Source of the DNA: Gammaproteobacteria bacterium
GTDB lineage: Bacteria > Pseudomonadota > Gammaproteobacteria > SZUA-229
Length of the DNA stretch: 6,797 nt
Assembly (NCBI GenBank): GCA_030641945.1
Contig: DAOWLL010000094.1
Location: 1 to 6,797 of the forward strand
Direction of reading: 5' to 3'
Made by a program: the position numbers and the translations under genes. Below the pieces are notes generated by a model. That model saw only the letters and a list, made by a program, of their open reading frames with translations. It ran no database searches and was not told the DNA's origin. This document shows, piece by piece, positions 1 to 6,066 of this stretch. Numbering within the stretch: position 1 is the stretch's first letter; each line of letters opens with the position of its first letter.

Positions 1-7
1 CCGCAGG

Positions 8-107
8 GCGAGGCCTGAAGCGCACATCTACTGCGTTGCACTTCTTGCAAAGGACTAAGGCCATTTGCTGCAAAGCGCGCCTTGTATCTGCACGCTTCAG
101 GTCTCGC
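8..107. repeat. 100-bp imperfect palindrome (possible REP/MITE-like element)
   Basis: The outer arms 8-22 (GCGAGGCCTGAAGCG) and 93-107 (CGCTTCAGGTCTCGC) are inverted copies. They pair at 14 of 15 positions, and the one exception (13 with 102) is a G-T wobble. Pairing resumes with no offset further in: 25-26 with 89-90, 29-31 with 84-86, 42-43 with 72-73, and 47-51 (GCAAA) with 64-68 (TTTGC). The whole block can thus fold as one long interrupted hairpin centred at 57/58. It lies about 100 bp beyond the 3' end of a RAYT-type transposase remnant, and such transposases are known to act on short palindromic repeats. Whether this is such a repeat, a MITE or another folded element is inference, because only one copy is visible. 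Between 108 and 206 I see only AT-rich sequence with no gene or clear signal. Confidence 0.6.
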
Positions 108-206
108 AGAGATAATATATAATTGATCAGAGGCTCCTTAAGATTATTTACTTTGTTTACCCAGCTCGGGCGCAATCATGTAACGCCAGATCAAGGTGAA
201 TAAGTG

Positions 207-401
207 TCAGCTCTTTGATTTATGATTCTTGATAATGCCACTTACGGTCGAATAGTGTAACCCGAAGTGATTCCCGATTTCCTTCAATGTATACCCTCCG
301 CTTCGGTAAGCTTTGCTTATGGCTGCAAAATCCAAAGATCTGCCCCCTTCTTGCACAGCGTGATGATGAACCTCAAACGACCGTTTTCGGGTGGATTTTC
401 G
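207..401 (-). pseudogene. C-terminal remnant of a REP-associated (RAYT / IS200-like) transposase
   Basis: The reverse strand is open from 401 to a TGA at 207-209 (64 residues), with an in-frame TAG just upstream at 402-404. The second half reads AYRSGGYTLKEIG, then NHFGLHYSTVSGIIKNHKSKS and stop. This is the helix-turn-helix tail typical of REP-associated tyrosine transposases (Y1_Tnp family), as I recall it. Such proteins are usually well over 150 residues, and nothing here resembles the catalytic domain with its HUH motif and tyrosine, so this is a truncated leftover. The first 15 or so residues (RKSTRKRSFEVHHH) look unlike the family and may be unrelated sequence. There is no good start: the first candidate is a GTG at 356-354 without an obvious ribosome binding site. 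It is very unlikely to be expressed as a working enzyme. It marks an old insertion or deletion next to the transporter promoter region. Confidence 0.62.
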
Positions 402-461
402 CTAAATGGATGGGTTATGCTTCCTTTATCCTGATCCTGCTACCTATAGACGACGCTCAAC

Positions 462-467
462 AAGGAG
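462..467 (+). promoter_or_regulatory. Ribosome binding site of the Na/Pi cotransporter gene
   Basis: AAGGAG lies 9 nt before the ATG at 477, a strong Shine-Dalgarno match at good spacing, and it fixes that start. Upstream, between the transposase remnant and this site (402-461), the best -10-like hexamer is TATGCT at 416-421, but its -35 partner is poor, so no promoter is called. I see no Pho-box-like pair of direct repeats here. Confidence 0.8.
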
Positions 468-476
468 TCGCTGACG

Positions 477-2270
477 ATGTTGCGTAAGATCCTGCTGCCA
501 ACCATCTGTGTCATCCTCGCCTGGGGATTCTGGGTCAGTCCCGATTTCAAGACCATCGCTGCCGGGGTCTCCATCTTTCTGTTCGGCATGCTGTCGCTGG
601 AACAGGGGTTCCAGGCGTTCGCCGGCGGCACCCTGGAACGGATACTCGATAAGACGACCGACAAGCTCTGGAAGAGCCTCAGTTTCGGTATCGTCAGCAC
701 CACCCTGATGCAGTCCAGCTCGCTGGTCTCGGTCATCACTATCTCCTTCCTGAGCGCCGGCCTGCTCGATCTCGCCTCCGGGGTCGGGATCATCTTCGGT
801 GCGAATATCGGCACCACCACTGGAGCCTGGCTGGTCGCCGGTTTCGGCCTGAAGGTCAAGATATCTGCCTATGCGATGCCGATGCTGGTCTTCGGCGTGC
901 TGTTGCTGTTCCAGGATTCCAGGAACATGAAGGGCATCGGCTACATCCTGGTTGGCCTCGGTTTTCTGTTTCTCGGCATCCACTACATGAAAGAAGGGTT
1001 CGATGCGTTCAAGGACAGCTTCGACCTGGCCAAGTTCGCCGTCGCCGGCTATCCCGGGCTGTTCCTGTTCGCCGGCATCGGCATCGCGGCAACGGTGGTG
1101 ATGCAGTCCAGTCATGCCACGCTGGTACTGACTATTACCGCGCTTGCCGCCGGGCAGATCACCTACGAAAACGGGCTCGCGCTGGCCATTGGCGCTAATG
1201 TCGGTACCACCATCACCGCCATAATCGGCTCGATGAGCGCAAATGAACAGGGCAAGCGGCTGGCCGCGGCGCACCTGGTCTTCAATATGGTTACCGGTCT
1301 GATCGCGATCGCGTTTATCTATCAGATGATGGCGTCAGTAGAATGGATCAGCGCCCATGTCGGCATCGCCGAGGATGACTACACCTTGAAGCTGGCGGTG
1401 TTCCATACCCTGTTCAACACCATTGGCGTACTGGTGATGCTGCCGTTGATCGGCAGACTGGTCAGCACGCTGGAAGGCATGTTCAAACCCAGGGACGTCC
1501 TTGTCAACCAACCTAAATATCTGACCGACGCTGTCATTGAATTCCCGGACACTGCGCTGGAGGCAATCCGGCAGGAAACTCTGCGGGTTTGGGACCACAC
1601 CATCGGCATCCTGGCCGGAGTGTTCGGCTTCGAGCGCGGCCAGGTTTGCTCCGACACCGACCTTGCGGCGGTCGCACAGTCCCAGCGCACGCTGCCGGAT
1701 TTCGACGTGGACGCGGCCTACGAACAGCAAGTGAAGCCGCTGTACAGCGCCATCATCACCTTCCTCAGCCGTGCCGGATTCTCCTGGCAGGATGAGCAGT
1801 CCGGCGACATCCACTGGCTGCGCGAGGCCAATCAGAATATGGTCGATGCGATCAAGGCCAGCAAACACCTGCGTAAGAACCTTGAGACCGCGGCGGCATC
1901 GACAAATGAGGAACAGCGCGCGGTCTACAACAATATGCGCGTTCAACTGTCGCTGTTGATCCGCGAACTGGAGGAGATTCGATCGGCGTCTGCGGACGAG
2001 TCTCCGGTGTTATCGCTGGACCACCTGCGCCTGATCCTGCACGAACACTGCGATATATTCAACACACGCATGGCCGCAGCGTTGACCGAAGACCGGATCT
2101 CCGGCGAGTTGGCGGTCTCGCTGCTGAATGATTCCAACTACGGGCAGGAGGTCTTTAGCAAGCTCGTGGATATGGGCGAAACCCTGTTCGTCAGGCACAA
2201 CCGCAGCCTCAGTGATGCCGAGCGTGAAGTGCTGTTGAGCGAAGACGAACTGCTCGAGCTCGAAACCTGA
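477..2270 (+). CDS. Na/Pi cotransporter family protein with C-terminal PhoU-like domain
   Basis: This 597-residue inner-membrane protein belongs to the Na/Pi cotransporter family (PF02690, NptA/YjbB-like), which moves inorganic phosphate coupled to sodium. The family's internal repeat is clear: QSSS at residues 79-82 followed by GANIGTT at 108-114, then QSSH at 210-213 followed by GANVGTT at 239-245. These paired QSS and GAN-GTT motifs line the substrate site in the two inverted halves. Hydrophobic segments fill roughly residues 5-330. From about 350 to the end the protein is soluble, helical and rich in charge, matching the PhoU-like tail of YjbB-type members, and its length suits that subgroup. 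Direction of transport is not readable from sequence: NptA imports phosphate, while YjbB has been linked to export. An AAGGAG site supports the start. The gene is G+C-rich compared with the leftward genes. A small basic gene follows after 55 bp and may be cotranscribed. Substrate specificity is inferred from family only. Confidence 0.92.
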   Translation: MLRKILLPTICVILAWGFWVSPDFKTIAAGVSIFLFGMLSLEQGFQAFAGGTLERILDKTTDKLWKSLSFGIVSTTLMQSSSLVSVITISFLSAGLLDLASGVGIIFGANIGTTTGAWLVAGFGLKVKISAYAMPMLVFGVLLLFQDSRNMKGIGYILVGLGFLFLGIHYMKEGFDAFKDSFDLAKFAVAGYPGLFLFAGIGIAATVVMQSSHATLVLTITALAAGQITYENGLALAIGANVGTTITAIIGSMSANEQGKRLAAAHLVFNMVTGLIAIAFIYQMMASVEWISAHVGIAEDDYTLKLAVFHTLFNTIGVLVMLPLIGRLVSTLEGMFKPRDVLVNQPKYLTDAVIEFPDTALEAIRQETLRVWDHTIGILAGVFGFERGQVCSDTDLAAVAQSQRTLPDFDVDAAYEQQVKPLYSAIITFLSRAGFSWQDEQSGDIHWLREANQNMVDAIKASKHLRKNLETAAASTNEEQRAVYNNMRVQLSLLIRELEEIRSASADESPVLSLDHLRLILHEHCDIFNTRMAAALTEDRISGELAVSLLNDSNYGQEVFSKLVDMGETLFVRHNRSLSDAEREVLLSEDELLELET

Positions 2271-2325
2271 AACGCTTATAGCGACTATACTATAGAGTAC
2301 TGAGCCACTATCCTGGAAACACACA

Positions 2326-2568
2326 ATGGCAGAGAATAAACTACTCACCCGCCTGGAAGACTACCTCGGCCTCGGCGCCAAACGCCGCAAGAAACAGGTG
2401 GACGAACTGGAAAAAATCATCCAAAAGATCAGGAAGAAAGAAAAGGCGCTGGTCGTCGAGTGCCGCAACGCCGGCAAAGGCAAAAAGCGCGATATGCTGG
2501 GAAAGCGCATCGTGATCCTCCGTGCCCAACGCAAGAAGGGTCAGAAAGCACTGAAGAACATCAAGTAG
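2326..2568 (+). CDS. Small lysine-rich predicted coiled-coil protein, function unknown
   Basis: This 80-residue protein is one I do not recognise as a named family. It has 18 Lys and 9 Arg against 9 Asp/Glu, a net charge near +18, with clusters KRRKK (19-23), RKKEK (36-40), KGKKR (51-55) and RKK (69-71). Spacing of Leu/Ile/Val between residues about 24 and 46 suggests an amphipathic or coiled-coil helix, and a second helix is likely from 57 to 77. There is no signal peptide, no membrane segment and a single Cys (46). Such composition would suit binding to nucleic acid or another polyanion, but this is inference only. The start is an ATG preceded by a weak GGAA 7 nt upstream. Coding character is supported by the charged, low-complexity composition and by its neat placement between the transporter gene and the converging CNNM gene, 15 bp from the latter. 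It could be expressed by readthrough from the transporter gene. Confidence 0.72.
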   Translation: MAENKLLTRLEDYLGLGAKRRKKQVDELEKIIQKIRKKEKALVVECRNAGKGKKRDMLGKRIVILRAQRKKGQKALKNIK

Positions 2569-2583
2569 AAATCGACCGTCACG

Positions 2584-3825
2584 TCAGGAATCTGTTTGCG
2601 GTATTCGACGAACACTCACCTTCTCGATGCTGCGGCTGGTTGCATGCAGAATTTTGACTTCCAGATCATCGATGACGAATGTTTCATCCACCTGCGGGAT
2701 TTTCTCGGTATGGCTGAGAATCCATAATCCGACAGTATCTGTCGGCTTGCCCGGCAAGTCCATTTCAAACAGCGATTCAATAACCCGTAATTCTGCAGAA
2801 CCTTCTACCACTATTTCATCATCTGATATCATCTCTGCATCATGCGGGGTGATATCGCTCTCATCGTAGATCTCACCCACCAGTTCTTCCATCAGGTCTT
2901 CCAGCGTGACGATGCCGCGCTCATCACCAAACTCATCGACAACAATGGCAAAAATACGGCTGCTACGCCTGAACTTGGCAAACAGGTCATCAATTCCCAG
3001 GTATTGTGGAACATAGAGTGGTTCGTGCCCGATGTTCTCTATGGACTCATCATGGCGTTCGTTTGCTGATGCTTCCAGCAAATCACGCAGATGGAGCAGC
3101 TTGTAGAATTGATTCGTTTCCTTATTTAACAGTGGAATGCGGGAATACGGTTTCTGGATAACAATCGGCAGAACGTCGGCTACAGTTTGACGACCGTCAA
3201 GGGAAAAAACGTCTCTCATCGGTGTCATCACGTCCCTGACCGTAAGATCATTGAAGCCGAAGACACGTTCGATAATTTCCTTTTCATCATGCTCAATTTC
3301 GCCTTCCTGTACGCCATAGCCGAGCATGCTGATCAGTTCAGACTCCGTCACCGTCGGTTCCTCCTTGCCGCCGGTCAAATGGTATACCGAGGTGGTGAAT
3401 TTACTGAACATCCACACCAGCGGGTAAATCAATCGCATAAAGCTCAGCAGTGGCATTGCGATAAACAAAGAGATGCGTTCAGGGTAGCGTGTGGCCAGGC
3501 TCTTGGGTGTGATCTCGCCGAAAACGAGGATAAACAGTGTCAGCAGTCCAACAGCTATGCCCGGCCCTGCACTGCCGAATTCTCGTGTGGCAATGACAGT
3601 TGCCAAAGCAGAGGCCGCAATATTGACCAGGTTGTTGCCGATCAATATGGTGGTCAGCATCTGCGAAGGATCATTCTTCAGCCTGTACAGAGCTGGCGAA
3701 CCAATACGGCCTTCCTTTACCAGTGCTTGCACGCGCCCCATTGATAATGCCACCAGTGCAGTTTCTGATCCGGAAAATAAACCAGACAGAAGCAACAAAA
3801 TCACCAATGTAAAGAACTCACCCAT
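2584..3825 (-). CDS. CNNM-family (DUF21) membrane protein with CBS pair and CorC/HlyC domain, CorB/YfjD-like
   Basis: This 413-residue inner-membrane protein has the complete CNNM/CorB architecture. The N-terminal transmembrane domain (about 1-150) carries the hallmark motifs SGLFSGSETALVALS (14-28), GNNLVNI (63-69) and GEITPKS (103-109). A CBS pair follows (about 195-315), starting with VMTPMRDV (199-206) and ending in DEFGDERGIVTLEDL (297-311) and EELVGEIYDE (313-322). The CorC/HlyC transporter-associated domain occupies about 335-410. CNNM/CorB proteins are linked to magnesium transport and Mg/Co resistance, with the CBS module sensing nucleotide-Mg. Annotations of this family as hemolysins are historical. 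Length is normal (about 410-430) and no key motif is missing. The ATG has only a weak GGAT upstream. The gene converges on the small basic gene and lies 139 bp downstream of the ABC operon, so it could have its own promoter or depend on readthrough. CorB-like is the best match, and the exact ortholog is uncertain. Confidence 0.92.
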   Translation of the reverse strand: MGEFFTLVILLLLSGLFSGSETALVALSMGRVQALVKEGRIGSPALYRLKNDPSQMLTTILIGNNLVNIAASALATVIATREFGSAGPGIAVGLLTLFILVFGEITPKSLATRYPERISLFIAMPLLSFMRLIYPLVWMFSKFTTSVYHLTGGKEEPTVTESELISMLGYGVQEGEIEHDEKEIIERVFGFNDLTVRDVMTPMRDVFSLDGRQTVADVLPIVIQKPYSRIPLLNKETNQFYKLLHLRDLLEASANERHDESIENIGHEPLYVPQYLGIDDLFAKFRRSSRIFAIVVDEFGDERGIVTLEDLMEELVGEIYDESDITPHDAEMISDDEIVVEGSAELRVIESLFEMDLPGKPTDTVGLWILSHTEKIPQVDETFVIDDLEVKILHATSRSIEKVSVRRIPQTDS

Positions 3826-3858
3826 TTGTCATCCAGTATGACCCGTTTGTTACTACCA

Positions 3859-3887
3859 ATAATAGCTAATTATTTGAGACACCCCAA
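3859..3887 (-). promoter_or_regulatory. Candidate sigma-70 promoter for the CNNM gene
   Basis: On the reverse strand TTGGGG (3887-3882) and TATTAT (3864-3859) are separated by 17 bp. The -10 matches consensus at 5 of 6 positions, but the -35 at only 3 of 6. It lies about 35 bp before the ATG at 3825, in the 139-bp gap after the binding-protein gene, a sensible place for a separate promoter. AT-rich spacers give such matches by chance, so confidence is low. No clear rho-independent terminator is visible in this gap. Confidence 0.3.
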
Positions 3888-3964
3888 CAAGAACAGTCTT
3901 TGAATCATGGACCTGGAGAGATCTCGTTATGAAATATACAGGCATTTGCCGACGATATATACAT

Positions 3965-4861
3965 TTACTGCTGACGGTATGCTTTCTCGATCGCCGAGAT
4001 GTTGCTTTTCATGACGGTCATAAAATCACCCTGTTCCGGTACGTTTGCGCCCGGATTGAATACCAGGCTGCTTATACCCATTGCCTGCAAGCTTGCTACT
4101 GATTGCTCATCGGGCTCCCCTTCCCAGATCATCCATTTGGCATCATGGCTAATAAGCAGTTGCTGCAATTCATGCCATTGGTTCTGTTCGGGTACGACTT
4201 CTGGTTCCCACATTACACTTTTCAGCTTGATTTTATAGCGCCGCGCAAGATATTGATAAACAGGGTGTGAAGCTATAAACGACTTGTCGGCATCTTGCGC
4301 CACAAGGGCCATGAGTGTTTGATCAAGGCTATCGAGATCTTTTTCCAGTAAAGCAAAATTCTGTCTGAAGTCATCAGCATGTTCAGGACGATGCTTTTCC
4401 AGTGCCAATAGAATCGCCTTTGCCTGCATGCCAGCCTGGTTAAAATCCAGCCAGGTTGTGAATGCAGTGCCTGCATGAGAATGATCGCCGCCCGGGCCAT
4501 GCTGGTGAGTGACTGTCTCATTGACGTTGATATAGTCATGCTGAAATGCCGCAGAGGTATTCACCAGTTTACGTCGCGGCAAACTGGCACGCCTCAGCCA
4601 CTTCGCATAAGCTGCACCATTCAGTAAAATCAAATCCACCTGCTGGAATCCTGCGATGTCTTTGGCGTCCGGTTCCCAGAAAGCCGGATCGACATCAGGC
4701 GGTAAAGGAAATACAACATTAACTAAATCGCCGCCAATGCGCTCAGCAAAATAAGCCAGCGGGTAATTCACTGTATAAACCGTTAATGTGTCAGCGGCAC
4801 TTGCAGCAATACTGGCAAGTAGCAGTAAGCTTACGATTAATGGCCGAAATATTAAGTTCAT
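3965..4861 (-). CDS. TroA/ZnuA-like periplasmic binding protein (cluster 9) with altered metal ligands
   Basis: The 298-residue protein starts with a Sec signal peptide (MNLIFR, hydrophobic core about 7-20, likely cut after ASA at 20-22). The mature part resembles cluster-9 metal-binding proteins (PF01297): DP-F/W-EP near 58-64, DLILLNGAAYAKWL (76-89), WLDF (137-140), SHPVYQYLARRY (198-209) and WEGEP (246-250). A His-rich loop, HQHGPGGDHSH (119-129), sits where ZnuA proteins carry theirs. Classical members hold Zn or Mn with three His and one acidic residue. Here the first position appears to be Ala60 (DPA, not DPH) and the second Thr135 (TTWLD, not HxWLD), while His199 and Glu247 are kept. 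Metal binding, if any, must therefore differ. It is the third gene of an ABC operon, 26 nt after the permease. Only a weak GAAG, 11 nt upstream, precedes the ATG, but the signal peptide supports that start. A metal-related periplasmic role is inferred. Confidence 0.85.
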   Translation of the reverse strand: MNLIFRPLIVSLLLLASIAASAADTLTVYTVNYPLAYFAERIGGDLVNVVFPLPPDVDPAFWEPDAKDIAGFQQVDLILLNGAAYAKWLRRASLPRRKLVNTSAAFQHDYINVNETVTHQHGPGGDHSHAGTAFTTWLDFNQAGMQAKAILLALEKHRPEHADDFRQNFALLEKDLDSLDQTLMALVAQDADKSFIASHPVYQYLARRYKIKLKSVMWEPEVVPEQNQWHELQQLLISHDAKWMIWEGEPDEQSVASLQAMGISSLVFNPGANVPEQGDFMTVMKSNISAIEKAYRQQ

Positions 4862-4887
4862 AGCTGATGCAACTTCAAATAAACTTT

Positions 4888-6066
4888 CTAATTGAAAATC
4901 AACATTGTTACCAGTGTCTCTGCATTGGTCTGAACCACATACAGTAATCCGGCACTGATTATGCTGCTGGCGAGCAGAATGATGACAATTTCTGCAGCAA
5001 TCAATTTCACTGCCGTCATGCGGCTGCAGCCGAGCTTGAAGATGGTGCTCAGTTCACCCTGGCGCAGGCGTACTGAAAGCGCAAATACCAGGATAATGGC
5101 CAAAGCCGTGGCAAGCCCGACGATGGCAATCACCGAATCAATGACACGCTTGATGCGAAAGATATTCTCCAGCAGCCCTTCAATGACTTCAGTTGGACGT
5201 ATGATGTGGTATTGCTGATTTTCCAGGTAACGGCCCCGCAACAAGGTGGCAGCCTTGGCATCATTGGGAACTGCAATGACTGTTGTAAGCGGGTAAATTG
5301 AAGAATCACCATGAAAATGAAATCGATCGATATTTACTTCGGTGATTTCCGGGTACTGAAATAGTTTTGCATTGGCGGTAACGTTGCCTTCAGAGCGATT
5401 CAATATCACACTGCTGTCACGCGTCTTGCTCAAATCTTCGTGCCCGTGCCCCAGTCCCTCGATCACCCAGGTTGTCTTGAGGTCAACAAATACTGCCCCA
5501 TCATCAGGTGTATGACTGCGTTCCAGTACGCCGGTAATGTTCATCTTCAACGGATAAACGCCGGCCAGGTCAAACAGCGTATCCGGCGAGGAAACGATGC
5601 TGTCACCGGGTGCCAGGCCGTGCTCTTCGGCCACACTGGCACCGATTACGCATTCACCGAGCAGGGCCAGCATGCGTCCCTGTGCTATTTGAAGGTCACG
5701 GAAATCAAAATAATCGATGGTGGTGCCAACGATTGGCTTGTTACGTGCCTGGAAACGTATATATAAAGGTATCGCATAGCCCAACCCGGTATCCGCCATT
5801 TCATCAGCGGCCTGCATGCTAAGGCTTTCTGGCGCTTCATCATCAAAGTAGAGACTGTTCATCACCAGGTCGAGCGCCGAGCCACGGGCTCCGAGCAGTA
5901 AAGGTGTCGAAGTAGCGCGCGACTGCAACAACTGCTGGCTCTCTGCCAGTAGCAGTTGCAATGCCATCGGCAGAAAGGCAATCAAGGTAATACAGGCAAC
6001 CAGGGTTGCTGTACGCACTTTGTTGAAAACAACGTAGCGCCAGGCAATATAAAGACTGTCGATCAA
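4888..6066 (-). CDS. FtsX/MacB-type ABC transporter permease with large periplasmic domain
   Basis: This 392-residue permease of the FtsX/MacB superfamily has one membrane helix at about 19-41, a periplasmic domain of about 265 residues, then helices at about 308-332 and 354-378. The cytoplasmic loop between them, VRLRQGELSTIFKLGCS (332-348), has the RxxE...LG pattern typical of the family. The periplasmic domain bears histidine clusters GHGHED (206-211) and FHFHGD (249-254). A fourth helix, usual in MacB-type proteins, is not evident: only 14 residues follow helix three, and neither alternative frame past the stop encodes a hydrophobic helix. The start is TTG at 6066-6064, chosen because MIDSLYIAWRYVVFNKVRT is a typical N-terminus of the family and because GAGG stands 7 nt upstream. 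It overlaps the ATPase stop by 4 nt (TTGA), indicating coupled translation. With its ATPase it likely acts as an envelope mechanotransmitter or exporter rather than a classical importer. The substrate is unknown. Confidence 0.88.
   Translation of the reverse strand: MIDSLYIAWRYVVFNKVRTATLVACITLIAFLPMALQLLLAESQQLLQSRATSTPLLLGARGSALDLVMNSLYFDDEAPESLSMQAADEMADTGLGYAIPLYIRFQARNKPIVGTTIDYFDFRDLQIAQGRMLALLGECVIGASVAEEHGLAPGDSIVSSPDTLFDLAGVYPLKMNITGVLERSHTPDDGAVFVDLKTTWVIEGLGHGHEDLSKTRDSSVILNRSEGNVTANAKLFQYPEITEVNIDRFHFHGDSSIYPLTTVIAVPNDAKAATLLRGRYLENQQYHIIRPTEVIEGLLENIFRIKRVIDSVIAIVGLATALAIILVFALSVRLRQGELSTIFKLGCSRMTAVKLIAAEIVIILLASSIISAGLLYVVQTNAETLVTMLIFN

Noticed and set aside
287..487. Plus-strand 66-codon frame across the transposase remnant and the transporter start
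   Set aside because: Its first half is antisense to the RAYT-like tail and its end overlaps the transporter ATG in another frame. No ribosome binding site or homology was recognised.
444..1274. Reverse-strand open frame of 276 codons opposite the Na/Pi transporter gene
   Set aside because: It is fully antisense to a gene with unmistakable family motifs, and its predicted protein is rich in Gly, Asp, Glu and Gln without domains, as expected for a shadow of G+C-rich coding DNA.
1335..1946. Reverse-strand open frame of 203 codons opposite the PhoU-like tail
   Set aside because: Antisense shadow of the same gene, with no recognisable motif or ribosome binding site.
2271..2325. TATACT at 2286-2291 as a -10 promoter element for the small basic gene
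   Set aside because: No acceptable -35 at 16-18 bp (AACCTG, AAACCT or GAAACC), so the hexamer alone is not enough in this AT-rich gap.
2560..2600. Possible bidirectional terminator between the converging genes
   Set aside because: The 15-bp gap and its edges contain no stable stem followed by a U-run on either strand.
3187..3744. Plus-strand open frame of 185 codons opposite the CNNM gene
   Set aside because: It overlaps the conserved transmembrane and CBS coding region in antisense. Its His/Cys/Gln-rich composition is not protein-like, and the CNNM motifs prove the reverse strand is coding.
3929..4102. Plus-strand 57-residue frame starting in the CNNM/binding-protein gap with a GGAG upstream and a hydrophobic start (MKYTGICRRYIHLLL)
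   Set aside because: Most of it is antisense to the end of the binding-protein gene, the hydrophobic stretch is short, and the GGAG match lies within a chance-prone GAGAGATCTC palindrome. Not supported as a gene.
5440..5766. Plus-strand open frame of 108 codons opposite the permease gene
   Set aside because: Antisense shadow of the permease periplasmic domain without any family signature.
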